Shown: piece by piece, positions 54,737 to 62,687 of the stretch
Layout: the number at the start of each line of letters is the position of its first letter
Position numbering within the stretch: position 1 is the stretch's first letter
Origin: Meiothermus granaticius NBRC 107808
GTDB taxonomy: Bacteria > Deinococcota > Deinococci > Deinococcales > Thermaceae
NCBI RefSeq assembly: GCF_003574355.1
Contig: NZ_QWLB01000005.1
Span: 1-64,000 of the forward strand
Length of the DNA stretch: 64,000 nucleotides
Direction: 5' to 3'
Made by a program: the position numbers and the translations under genes
Notes under the pieces: model-generated
What the model was told of the DNA's origin: nothing
What the model saw: the letters and a program-made list of their open reading frames with translations, nothing else
Database searches by the model: none

Positions 54737-55483
54737 ATGTCCAACCCAAAGCTCATAGCCCTCTTGACCGCAGGTTTCCTGACCCTTAGCGTGGCCCTGG
54801 CCCAGGCCGACCCCCATCATGACCAGAACCAGACCCCTAGCAGTCCCAAAACCCTTCCAACCGTGCAAGCCCCCAGCACGAACCCACAGGGCATGCCTAC
54901 GGGGATGATGTCGGGACCTGGGCAGGGCATGACCATGATGCAGATGATGCAGATGATGGGCCAGGGTGGGATGGGGATGATGGGCCAGGGCTTGATGATG
55001 CTGGAAGGTGCCCCCTTTGAGCAAGCCTTCTTGTCCATGATGATTCCCCATCACCGGGCAGCGGTAGAAATGGCACGCGGGATCCTCAACCAGACCCAGG
55101 ATCCCCAAATTCGCACCTGGGCCAACAACATTATCCAAACCCAAGAGCGGGAGATCAGCCAAATGCGGCAACTTCTGGGTGCCCTGGGCGGAACCAACCT
55201 GGCGGCCCAGCGCATGATGACCCAGAGAATGGGTTCTGATAGCATGGGAATGGGTTCCCCAGGCATGGGCTCTAGCATGCCAGGCATGCAGTCCAGCACC
55301 GCCAGTCCCGACAAGACGTTCCTGATCAGCATGATTGGCCACCATGCCTTGGCCATTGAGATGGCCACTATGGCCCTGCAGAAAGCCCAAAACCCGCTAA
55401 TCGTCAAACTGGCCGCCGACATTGCTTCAACGCAGGCCCAGGAAATCTACCGGATGCGCCTTAAACTAGCCTCGCTTAAATGA
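54737..55483 (+). CDS. Met-rich DUF305 protein
   Basis: The 248-residue protein has a signal peptide (LTAGFLTLSVALAQA) and an extreme Met-rich segment (GPGQGMTMMQMMQMMGQGG, then GMGMMGQGLMM). Two DUF305 units follow: MMIPHHRAAVEMARGIL and MIGHHALAIEMATMAL, with a second Met-rich linker (GMGSPGMGSSMPGM) between them. Met runs are typical Cu(I)/Ag(I) binding sequences of periplasmic proteins. ATG 54737 has GGAGGAAAGAT upstream and lies 17 bases after the -10 box of promoter F. It is divergent from the other DUF305 gene. Confidence 0.92.
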   Translation: MSNPKLIALLTAGFLTLSVALAQADPHHDQNQTPSSPKTLPTVQAPSTNPQGMPTGMMSGPGQGMTMMQMMQMMGQGGMGMMGQGLMMLEGAPFEQAFLSMMIPHHRAAVEMARGILNQTQDPQIRTWANNIIQTQEREISQMRQLLGALGGTNLAAQRMMTQRMGSDSMGMGSPGMGSSMPGMQSSTASPDKTFLISMIGHHALAIEMATMALQKAQNPLIVKLAADIASTQAQEIYRMRLKLASLK

Positions 55484-55499
55484 CTCGACGTACACCGGT

Positions 55500-55522
55500 C
55501 AGCCCCGCTCTGGGCGGGGCTG
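55500..55522 (+). terminator. Terminator after the Met-rich DUF305 gene
   Basis: Stem CAGCCCCGC / GCGGGGCTG with a 5-base loop, followed by ATTCATGCTTT, 16 bases after the stop codon. Confidence 0.75.
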
Positions 55523-55609
55523 ATTCATGCTTTGTGAGACTGCCATTAGGGTATGTCCACCCCATACCAAGCCTGAGCCAAGTACGCTACTATTCACCCC
55601 CCCTGCCTT

Positions 55610-55984
55610 GTGCGGATATCACATTTTGAGCAAAGCCCTTGAGTTCTTGCCGGGTGGCTCTCCTGAGGGCCAGTTGGGACATCTCGATGGTCCGGCGGTG
55701 GGGAATCATCCGTTCAAGAAAGGCCTGACCTGGATTGGAACGGTGGATAGCAGCCTTAGCCTACTCGATCGAGAGCGCGGAGTCCTGCATCACCTTGCCC
55801 GTTCTGCAGCATCGGGATTGGCATCATCATCGAAGGCCTGGCCGGTTTTGGCCTGGAGCGACTTTAACCCCTCATCTCCCATCATCGCCATAGGCGGGGC
55901 ATCATCAAGAACGGCATTGCTGGTACTGGCCCCTAGCAACACCATCAGAAGCAGGCCAGAAACCATAGTATGAAATGACACCAA
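55610..55984 (-). pseudogene. Decayed third DUF305 gene
   Basis: From ATG 55984 a signal peptide (GLLLMVLLGASTSNA) and a short acidic region end in a stop near 55790. Beyond frame changes and another stop, the minus strand reads QAFLERMIPHHRRTIEMSQL and RATRQELKGFAQNVISAQG, the DUF305 His-His helix. Several lesions show it is no longer functional. It converges with the intact DUF305 gene. Confidence 0.7.
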
Positions 55985-55993
55985 CCCTGGCTT

Positions 55994-56341
55994 TCATGCC
56001 GCCCTCGCCATTGCCCGGCATTCCTCTACGCATCTGCGGCAAGCCTCAATGCAGTTCTGTATCTGTGGGTCATCATTCACCTGTTCATGGCTTTGGGTAC
56101 AGGACTCGCAGACTCGGGCGTGGCTGGGCGAAATGCACAGCATAAAATCTGCACTGGTGGTACAGATCTGGATGCAGTCCTGGAGGATAGTCAAATGGCC
56201 TGGCTCAACGTGCCTTCCACCCTTCTAAATACAGTGTTGAAGCGTCTGGGCACAGACCGCGTGGCAATTGAGTGCTGCCCGCACGGCTTCTTGCATTCCT
56301 TGCATGGTCGAGCCTGCCTGAGTGTGGTCATGGGCATGCAT
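55994..56341 (-). pseudogene. Cys-rich copper-storage-like protein (DUF326) with an internal amber stop
   Basis: From ATG 56341 (GGAGGATTAT upstream) the frame reads MHAHDHTQAGSTMQG and NCHAVCAQTLQHCI, then TAG at codon 39. It continues in the same frame with KGGRHVEPGHLTILQDCIQI, FMLCISPSHARVCESCTQ and NCIEACRRCVEECR to 55994. The Cys spacing fits the four-helix Csp/DUF326 family that stores Cu(I). Only this one lesion is seen (a single base change from GAG would suffice), so the loss is recent or the call is an error. Confidence 0.8.
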
Positions 56342-56549
56342 ATAATCCTCCTTTCCCCCCAACCGGCCTGTATGGTAGAAGCCTAAGCTGAGCCAGGACC
56401 GAACCGTCCATTAGCCCCAGCAGGCCCGGCTGTACCACTTGAAGCACGAAGCGGTGATCATGATTTGTGGGTTGTGGTTTGAGTTTCATTGGCAACTGCT
56501 CCCCAGATCAATCGGGGCAGCCCTGCAGGGCTGCCCGGCGAAGACCGCT
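56342..56549. other. Intergenic stretch with no recognised gene
   Basis: About 200 bases between the copper-storage pseudogene and the Lgt-TlpA gene. It contains a short repeat-like GGGCAGCCCTGCAGGGCTGCCC hairpin near 56515-56537, which could terminate transcription in either direction. Nothing else stands out. Confidence 0.4.
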
Positions 56550-57371
56550 TCAACGGATACGGCTCAGATGCGCACTCAACATCGCACGGGAGAGTTCCCC
56601 CACTTGGCGGCTCATCAGCTTGCCCTGGGCATCATAGAAAAAGGTGGTTGGCAAACCCACCACCTTCTGGGTACGGCTCATGGCCTGCTGAGGGTCGAGC
56701 AGCACCGCACCACCCATCATAAACTTCAAGCCGCTGAGGTAAGCCCCGATGGTTTGGGGTCCCTCGCCCTGGTCAGCGAATAAAAACTCCACCCCCGGGG
56801 TTTGCCTGGCTACCTCGGCCAGTAAGGGCATTTCGCGGCGGCAGGGGGGACACCAGGTTGCCCAGACGTTAACCGCCACCGGCCGACCCTTGAAGGCCGC
56901 GAGCGACACCGCGCTGCCATCTTCCAGGCGGTACAGGGTCAGAGCAGGCAACTCGGCTATTTGCTGGTGTGAATCGCCTTGGGCCATCTTGATTACCCAG
57001 TTACCACCGAACCACACCCCTGCCGCCACAGCCAGCGGAATCAGGGTCAAGCGGATGAGGTAGCGCTCGTGGCGGAAGAGCCAGAGGGTGTAGGCCAGGC
57101 CCCCCAATAACCCCCAGGTCGGGTCAAAGCCGCCCTGCCAGACATAGAGAATATTCAGTGGGTCACGGACAAAGTCGGAGAAATGGGTCATCACGAAACC
57201 GATGCGGGCCACCGCCAACCCAACCAGCCCCACATTGGAACCCCAAACTGCGAGGTGCTGGCCCGCCCTACGAGCCACCCAGTCGGAAGCAAAACCCAAC
57301 CCGAGCAAGCTTAGGATCACCAGCAACCTGGCCACCGGCACCAGAAAAGGCCCCAGCTTGAATGCGTCCAT
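56550..57371 (-). CDS. Fusion of a truncated Lgt-like membrane domain and a TlpA thioredoxin
   Basis: Residues about 1-130 form four helices similar to the first half of prolipoprotein diacylglyceryl transferase (AVARIGFVMTHFSDFVRDPL, ILYVWQGGFDPTWGLLGGLA), without the GRIGN catalytic region. Residues about 140-273 are a TlpA thioredoxin with NVWATWCPPCRREMP and VVGLPTTFFYDAQGK. It should hold a thiol oxidoreductase on the outer face of the membrane. ATG 57371 is 8 bases after the -10 box of promoter G (leaderless). It is divergent from lnt. Confidence 0.85.
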   Translation of the reverse strand: MDAFKLGPFLVPVARLLVILSLLGLGFASDWVARRAGQHLAVWGSNVGLVGLAVARIGFVMTHFSDFVRDPLNILYVWQGGFDPTWGLLGGLAYTLWLFRHERYLIRLTLIPLAVAAGVWFGGNWVIKMAQGDSHQQIAELPALTLYRLEDGSAVSLAAFKGRPVAVNVWATWCPPCRREMPLLAEVARQTPGVEFLFADQGEGPQTIGAYLSGLKFMMGGAVLLDPQQAMSRTQKVVGLPTTFFYDAQGKLMSRQVGELSRAMLSAHLSRIR

Positions 57372-57379
57372 GCCCTGGC

Positions 57380-57412
57380 AGCTTGCACCTTTTGTGTAAA
57401 GATTGAATAAAC
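57380..57412 (-). promoter_or_regulatory. Direct-repeat promoter G (Lgt-TlpA gene)
   Basis: On the minus strand GTTTAT (57412-57407) and CTTTAC (57401-57396) are 11 bp apart, and CAAGCT (57385-57380) follows after 10 bp. The -10 box is the weakest of the ten, with C for the first T. Confidence 0.65.
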
Positions 57413-57420
57413 CTCAGGGG

Positions 57421-57453
57421 CTTAACACAGCCTGAACACAAACCCTCTAAGCT
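57421..57453 (+). promoter_or_regulatory. Direct-repeat promoter H (lnt)
   Basis: CTTAAC (57421) and CTGAAC (57432) are 11 bp apart, and TAAGCT (57448-57453) follows after 10 bp. The GTG of lnt lies 6 bases later, a leaderless start. It is back to back with promoter G. Confidence 0.75.
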
Positions 57454-57459
57454 CCTCGG

Positions 57460-58800
57460 GTGTCGAATAAACCCTGGCTGCCTTTTCCCGCTGGCTTGGC
57501 CCTGGCCCTGACCCTACCTCCTCTCCCGACCGGCTTCTTGGCTCCCTTACCCCTGATCCTCCTGCTCAACCAGGGGGGCTTCTGGGCGGGGTTCTTGGCC
57601 GGATTGGCTTTCTGGACCCTCCACTTGATCTGGCTGCCGCAGAGCTTTACCCAGCTCTTTGGCACCTGGCTTGGTGCGCTGCCCTTCGTCCCCTTGATCC
57701 TGATCAAAGCCCTGAGTTGGGGATTGCTGTTCGGGTTAACAGCGAACCGTCCCCTGGCTCGTCTGGGCGGATGGGTGCTGCTGGAGTACCTCACCAACCT
57801 GGGCACCCTGGCCTTCCCCTGGGGTTTGCTGGGGTATGCCCTGGTCGAGGCCCCGGGGCGCATGCTGGCAGCCACGGGCGGGGTTTATTTGCTGTCGCTG
57901 CTGGTACTAGGGGTGGCCTATGGGCTGAGCCGCCGGCAGTACTGGGTGCTGGCTCTCTGGGCTGCCCTATGGCTATGGCTGCTGCCGCAGGCCACCCCAG
58001 ATCAAGAGGCCCTGATCGTGCAAGGGGCCATCAATCCCTTGCAAAAGCTTCAGGGGGTCTCGGCCGAGGAGCGCTACTTTCAACTCACCCGCACTGGATT
58101 GGCGGCTCACCCCGAGGTGGATCTGGTGGTTTGGCCCGAGACCGCGGTGCAGCGAGTTACTCCGGAGGCCGCCCTGCTGGGTCGCCCCTTGGTGAGCGGG
58201 ATCGCGGCCTACGAGGGGGGCTACCGCAACCGGGTGGCCCTGTTTGAAAATGGCCGCCCCATTGCCAGCTATGACAAGAGCCGCCTGGTTCCCTTTGGCG
58301 AGTTCTTCCCCTGGCGGCCCCTGCTGGGTGGAGTCTACGCGCTGTTCTTCCAGGCGTTTGGGCTGAGCAATTTGAGCGACACCCAACCGGGAACCGCCCT
58401 CCGCACAGTCGGGGACTATGGCGCTTACATCTGCTATGAGTCGATCTTTCCCAGTGTGGCCCGGATCCAGACCCGTGCCGGGGCCAGGGTACTGATCAAT
58501 GTCTCCAACGATGCTTGGTTTGGTCCCAGCTTTGGTGGGCTGCAACACTTCCAGATGGGCCGGCTGCGGGCCGTCGAGAACGGGCGCTGGCTCTTGCGGG
58601 CGGGCAATGACGGGGTGAGCGCCTCCATCGATCCCTTGGGCCGGGTGGTAGCGCGGATCCCCCGCAAACAGCCGGGGTTCTTGCTGGCTCCTTTCAAGCA
58701 AGAATCCCGCACCACGCTCTACACCCGTCTGGGGGACTGGGCCGTAGCCGTGGCCGGGCTGTTGCTGCTGGTCGGGCTATACCGTGGCAAGACTCGCTAA
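57460..58800 (+). CDS. lnt: Apolipoprotein N-acyltransferase
   Basis: The 446-residue enzyme has six N-terminal helices and a nitrilase-type domain with the catalytic Glu (VVWPETAVQR), Lys (YDKSRLVPFGEFFPW) and Cys (AYICYESIFP). It ends in a C-terminal helix. It acylates the N-terminus of lipoproteins after Lgt and LspA. The start is the leaderless GTG 57460. It stands beside lgt and an Lgt-TlpA fusion, all with the same promoter type, so it looks like an inducible lipoprotein-maturation set; whether the genome has another lnt cannot be seen here. Confidence 0.93.
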   Translation: MSNKPWLPFPAGLALALTLPPLPTGFLAPLPLILLLNQGGFWAGFLAGLAFWTLHLIWLPQSFTQLFGTWLGALPFVPLILIKALSWGLLFGLTANRPLARLGGWVLLEYLTNLGTLAFPWGLLGYALVEAPGRMLAATGGVYLLSLLVLGVAYGLSRRQYWVLALWAALWLWLLPQATPDQEALIVQGAINPLQKLQGVSAEERYFQLTRTGLAAHPEVDLVVWPETAVQRVTPEAALLGRPLVSGIAAYEGGYRNRVALFENGRPIASYDKSRLVPFGEFFPWRPLLGGVYALFFQAFGLSNLSDTQPGTALRTVGDYGAYICYESIFPSVARIQTRAGARVLINVSNDAWFGPSFGGLQHFQMGRLRAVENGRWLLRAGNDGVSASIDPLGRVVARIPRKQPGFLLAPFKQESRTTLYTRLGDWAVAVAGLLLLVGLYRGKTR

Positions 58801-58815
58801 AGCGTTTTCTGCAGC

Positions 58816-58848
58816 CTTTATCAGAGCTTAACCTGGAAGCCTTAGGCT
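58816..58848 (+). promoter_or_regulatory. Direct-repeat promoter I (before the lgt fragment)
   Basis: CTTTAT (58816) and CTTAAC (58827) are 11 bp apart, and TAGGCT (58843-58848) follows after 10 bp. It has the same arrangement as promoter J of the intact lgt 479 bp downstream. Confidence 0.75.
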
Positions 58849-58901
58849 CACTCTGACTCTTGGGTTGCCAAACAGGAACTCGAGAAGCTAAGGAGGATCA
58901 C

Positions 58902-59043
58902 CATGGACGCTACCGGGATCAAACTGGGCCCTTTATCGATCAGTTGGCACGATCAGCAGACCGTGCGGGCGATTTCCCTCGCCACTTCCTGGGACTTTGG
59001 TCATCAATCACCCCTCGCTCACCCTTACTCACCCCAGGGATGA
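58902..59043 (+). pseudogene. 5' fragment of a duplicated lgt
   Basis: From ATG 58902 (AGGAGGATCACC upstream) the product starts IKLGPLSISWHDQQTVRAIS, closely like the start of the intact Lgt (IHLGPLSISWHGILIV). Similarity is lost after about 30 codons, and the frame stops at 59043. With its own copy of the regulon promoter it is the beginning of a second lgt. The remaining sequence to 59290 contains no gene I can recognise. Confidence 0.65.
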
Positions 59044-59294
59044 AGCGAAAATCGTATGTGATTGGTTTGATGAAACGCTGTAGCGGGAGACACCTTTCAT
59101 AGGCATAGGAGTGATTCCGGTTGTCTTGCGCAATATCCGATATCAACCAGCTTGAACATCAAAAGGGCCTCGAGCCCCTCAGCCAGAGTCCGCCTGCCCA
59201 GCCCAAGGAACGTCGCGACACTCCGCTTTGGCGCCTTCCTGTTTCCCCTTGTTGTAGGCGGCCCCCTGGGCAGGGCCTAGGGCCTGGTTTACCG
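59044..59294. other. Spacer between lgt fragment and lgt
   Basis: About 250 bases with no convincing frame on either strand. The minus strand is open for about 68 codons (58940-59146) but resembles nothing I know. A mobile-element end is possible, since this is where the duplicated lgt is cut off. Confidence 0.3.
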
Positions 59295-59327
59295 CTTTAC
59301 GCAGGCTTAACAGGAACCTTGTAGCCT
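59295..59327 (+). promoter_or_regulatory. Direct-repeat promoter J (lgt)
   Basis: CTTTAC (59295) and CTTAAC (59306) are 11 bp apart, and TAGCCT (59322-59327) follows after 10 bp. The lgt start lies 42 bases further, behind GAAAGGTGG. Confidence 0.75.
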
Positions 59328-59369
59328 GATCCCAAGCCTTCGGGCTGTAAAGGTTTTGAAAGGTGGCCC

Positions 59370-60254
59370 ATGCAACCCGGTTCCATTCACCTCGGCCCTT
59401 TATCCATAAGCTGGCACGGCATTCTGATCGTGTTGGCTATTTTTGTTGGCATCGAGATCGCCAAGCGCCTGCTGCGGCGCTGGGGCCAGGACCCCCAGGG
59501 CTTCGAGCAGGCGGTGTTCTGGGCGTTGTTGTGGGGAGTGGTGGGGGCGCGCGCGCTCTATGTGGTCACCAGCCCCCAGGCCTTCCTCGTCAACCCCATG
59601 AGCATCCTCGAGGTCTGGCGCGGGGGGCTTTCCTTCCACGGCGGGATGATCGGGGGGCTGCTGGCCTTCTGGTATTACCACCAGCGCCACGGTTTGCCCT
59701 TTTACCCCTACCTCGAGGCCACCCTGCCGGGGGTGGCGCTGGGCATCATCGGTGGGCGCATCGGCAATTTCTTGAGTGCCTGGGACAGCGCCGGGCAGCT
59801 CACCACCCTGCCCATCGGCTACACCTTCCCGCCCGGCTCGGGCTTCCCCGGTATCTGCACCAGCACCTTCGACCTGGCCTACGGGGGCTGTGCCGGCGCG
59901 GTGGTGATGGGGCCGGTACACCTGACCCAGATCTACGGTGCGATGATCGGGCTGGTGCTGTTGGGAGCGGTGTGGTTCTGGCTGCGCCCAGGAAGGCCCT
60001 ATGGCTATGCCTTCTGGCAGTTCGTGCTGTGGTATAGCCTGCTGCGCTGGGTGTTCGAGGAACCCTTCCGGCTCAATCCGCTATGGGTCAAGGTGTACCA
60101 GAATACCAGCCTTGGGGTGGGCCTCCTCACCGCCACCCAGATCTTCACCCTACCGCTCATCGGGTTGGCCATCTGGATGCTGTGGCGGTTGGCGAGAAAG
60201 CCGATCGAGGGACTACGCCTAAACCCAATGACCCCGGAGGCTCACCCCCGCTGA
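59370..60254 (+). CDS. lgt: Prolipoprotein diacylglyceryl transferase (divergent)
   Basis: The 294-residue protein has about seven helices and Lgt landmarks: LGPLSISWHGILIVLAIFVG, FHGGMIGGLLAFWYY, GGRIGNFLSAWD and VFEEPFR. Two motifs depart from typical Lgt: the usual HPTQLYE is VHLTQIYG, without the Glu, and GRIGNF is followed by LSAWD instead of ING. It transfers diacylglycerol to the lipobox Cys of prolipoproteins. Its stop overlaps the start of an F510_1955 propeller gene (TGATG), which ties the two together. Confidence 0.9.
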   Translation: MQPGSIHLGPLSISWHGILIVLAIFVGIEIAKRLLRRWGQDPQGFEQAVFWALLWGVVGARALYVVTSPQAFLVNPMSILEVWRGGLSFHGGMIGGLLAFWYYHQRHGLPFYPYLEATLPGVALGIIGGRIGNFLSAWDSAGQLTTLPIGYTFPPGSGFPGICTSTFDLAYGGCAGAVVMGPVHLTQIYGAMIGLVLLGAVWFWLRPGRPYGYAFWQFVLWYSLLRWVFEEPFRLNPLWVKVYQNTSLGVGLLTATQIFTLPLIGLAIWMLWRLARKPIEGLRLNPMTPEAHPR

Positions 60255-61030
60255 TGCGCTACCTGGCCTTGCTTATCTTCCTGAGCCTGGCCCTGGCCCA
60301 GCCGGTTTCGCTGGTGCAGGCCGGTGGGCGGGGCATCCATTCGCTGTTGTGGCTGCCAGATGGGCGGATACTGCTGGGCCACCACGACGGGGTCAGAATT
60401 TCGACCGACGGGGGGCGAAGTTGGGGCGACCTCTATAAAAAAACCGATTTTGAAGCCTTGAGCCTGGTGCTCGGGGGAAACCGGGTGCTGGTGGCCGGGC
60501 ACGGGGTGTTGGCGGAGTGGCGGGGTGAGGGTTCGTTGCGCCTGCTCAAGCCCAAGGGCTTGCCCGCCAACCTCGAAGCCTATACCCTGAACCCCAAGAA
60601 CCCCCGGCAGCACTTCGCCTGGGACATGAACCAGAGACTCTTCGGCAGCAGCGATGGCGGCCAGACCTGGCGCAAACTCCCGGCCCAGGGGCTACCCCCA
60701 CCCGACCCCAGCGGCACCACCATGGTTCACGCGCTGGCCGTGGGGGCTGGCAGCGAACTCTATCTGAGCGGAATGGGGGTGGGGCTATGGGTCAGCTACG
60801 ACAGCGGAAACCGCTTTACCCCCTTGAGCAGCCCGGAGACGGAGATTACCACGCTAGTAGTCGCTTCGGATGGCAGCCTGTGGGCCGGCGGGATTGCGGG
60901 ACTGTGGCGCAGGGCAGGCTCCGGCTGGCTGCGCCAGGGCCAGGGTAGTGTGCTGGTTTTAGCCCTCAACCCACGCAACCCACTCAACCTGCTGTGGGCC
61001 GATATCCAGTGGCAATTGTGGTGGCGCTAG
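60254..61030 (+). CDS. Second F510_1955-type secreted beta-propeller protein
   Basis: The 258-residue protein has a signal peptide (YLALLIFLSLALAQP) and BNR/Asp-box repeats (STDGGRSWG, SSDGGQTWRK, SYDSGNRFT). The core HSLLWLPDGRILLGHHDGV is nearly the same as in the protein at 12338-13081, so the two are paralogues. ATG 60254 overlaps the lgt stop. The function is unknown; the glycosylhydrolase label of the family is not supported by visible catalytic residues. It converges with the UbiB-like gene with a 4-base overlap. Confidence 0.87.
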   Translation: MRYLALLIFLSLALAQPVSLVQAGGRGIHSLLWLPDGRILLGHHDGVRISTDGGRSWGDLYKKTDFEALSLVLGGNRVLVAGHGVLAEWRGEGSLRLLKPKGLPANLEAYTLNPKNPRQHFAWDMNQRLFGSSDGGQTWRKLPAQGLPPPDPSGTTMVHALAVGAGSELYLSGMGVGLWVSYDSGNRFTPLSSPETEITTLVVASDGSLWAGGIAGLWRRAGSGWLRQGQGSVLVLALNPRNPLNLLWADIQWQLWWR

Positions 61031-62682
61031 GGCCGCTCCTTGCGCCAGGAGACCAGCAGCAGATATCCACCCAACCCCAGCACTCCCGCCAGCCCCACGC
61101 CGAACACCCACCCTGCCCAGCGCTCCCACCCCGGCGGGTGGTAGGCCATCATCAGGCCGGCCAGGGCCAGAATCAGGGCAATGGTCAAGGCCGAAAGCCG
61201 CAGACCGTTGGCGATGCCACGCATTTCCTGCAAGAACTCCTGGTCGGAGCGTATCCTCAGCTCGAGTTCCCCCCGCTCGACCCGATCCAGCAAGCGGCGC
61301 AGCCCCGCCGGGCCCTCTTCCAGCAAGGCCAGCAAGTCCAGGGCTCCCTCCCGCAGGCGGCCCTGGACTTGTTTGGGCTGCAGGCGTTCCAAGAAGATCC
61401 GCTGGAACAGGGGCTTGACCAGTGGAGCCAGGTGAAAGTTAGGGTCAAGCTGCACCCCCACCCCTTCGGCCATCATGATGGTCTTGGCGAGAATCGAGAG
61501 GTGAGCGGGCAAGTGCAGCTGGTAGGCTCGCACGATCTCCAGAAAGCGCCCCAGGATGTCCCCCATCGGCATCTGCCCGATGGGAAGCTCGATGTACTGG
61601 TACAACAGGCGCTCGAGGTCGTGGCGAAAGGCCGTGGCCTGGCCGGGGGCGATGGGTACGCCCAGCTCGGCCAGGCGGTCGGCGGCTCGGACCGCGTCGC
61701 TGTCCACCACCGCGAGCACCAGTTCCAACAACCTTCCCCGCTCCGGGCGGCTCAGATGGCCCACCATGCCGAAGTCCAATAGCACCAGTTCCCCCTGCGG
61801 GGTGACCCGGAAGTTGCCGGGGTGAGGATCAGCGTGGAAGAAGCCCCAGCCGAAGGCCGAGCGGAAGAGCAGCCGGGCCATCCGGCCCGCCAGTTGGGCG
61901 GGATCCAGGCCATAACCCTGAACTCCGGCCAGGTCGTCCACCCGTACCCCTTCGATGTATTCCAAGGTGAGTACCTCGCGGCCCGAAGCCTGGGGGTAGA
62001 CCCTGGGTATCCGCACCCCCTCGGTGTCGGCCAGGTTTTGGGCGTAGCGCTCGAGGTTACGGCGCTCCTTGGTGTAATCCAACTCGTCCAGGATGGTGCG
62101 GGCGAACTCCTCCACCAGGCCCAGCGGGTCGTAGGCCGCGAGGCGGCGCTGGGCCATCCGGGCCAGCGAGCGCAGCACCTCGAGGTCGAGCTGCACCTGA
62201 CGGTACACGCCAGGGCGCTGCACCTTCACCACCACCACCTCGCCGCTATACAGCACCCCCCGGTGAACCTGCCCGATGGAGGCCGCCGCCAGCGGCTGGG
62301 GTTCGATCTGGGCGAAGATCTCCTCGGGCGGGCGGCCCAGCTCGCGGGCCAGCTTGAGCCAGACCTGATTCCAGGGCACTGGCGGAACCCGCTCCTGGAG
62401 CTTGGCAAATTCCACCGACCAGTCGGGGGGCACCAGGTCGGGCCGGGTGGAGAGCACCTGCCCCAGCTTGACGAAGGTAGGGCCGAGGTCTTCCAGCGCC
62501 AGACGCAGGTGATCGGCGCGGGTGTAGGGAGCCTCACGCGGGCGGTGCCGCAGCAGGCCCCGGTTGAAGGGCAGGTAGCGCCCCAGACCCAGTTCCATCA
62601 CCAGGTAGCCCAGCCCATGGCGGGTCAGGGCGGCGGTGATCTCGCGGTAGCGGTTCAGGAGAGCAGTGCGGGAGGGGCGCAT
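61027..62682 (-). CDS. UbiB/ABC1-family atypical kinase
   Basis: The 551-residue protein has the ABC1/ADCK core: EDLGPTFVKLGQVLSTRPDL (KxGQ motif), PLAAASIGQVHRGVL (Ala-rich loop), VVVKVQRPGV (Lys), FFHADPHPGNF (catalytic loop) and LLDFGMVGHL (DFG). Two C-terminal helices anchor it in the membrane. The family supports quinone biosynthesis or lipid handling; Thermaceae use menaquinone. It is complete and lies in the flanking chromosome, 5 bases after the patatin gene. Confidence 0.93.
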   Translation of the reverse strand: MRPSRTALLNRYREITAALTRHGLGYLVMELGLGRYLPFNRGLLRHRPREAPYTRADHLRLALEDLGPTFVKLGQVLSTRPDLVPPDWSVEFAKLQERVPPVPWNQVWLKLARELGRPPEEIFAQIEPQPLAAASIGQVHRGVLYSGEVVVVKVQRPGVYRQVQLDLEVLRSLARMAQRRLAAYDPLGLVEEFARTILDELDYTKERRNLERYAQNLADTEGVRIPRVYPQASGREVLTLEYIEGVRVDDLAGVQGYGLDPAQLAGRMARLLFRSAFGWGFFHADPHPGNFRVTPQGELVLLDFGMVGHLSRPERGRLLELVLAVVDSDAVRAADRLAELGVPIAPGQATAFRHDLERLLYQYIELPIGQMPMGDILGRFLEIVRAYQLHLPAHLSILAKTIMMAEGVGVQLDPNFHLAPLVKPLFQRIFLERLQPKQVQGRLREGALDLLALLEEGPAGLRRLLDRVERGELELRIRSDQEFLQEMRGIANGLRLSALTIALILALAGLMMAYHPPGWERWAGWVFGVGLAGVLGLGGYLLLVSWRKERP

Positions 62683-62687
62683 GGGAA

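Noticed and set aside
55994-56341. Amber codon read as pyrrolysine or selenocysteine
   Set aside because: TAG is not used for selenocysteine, pyrrolysine machinery is not expected in Thermaceae, and family members have an ordinary residue there.
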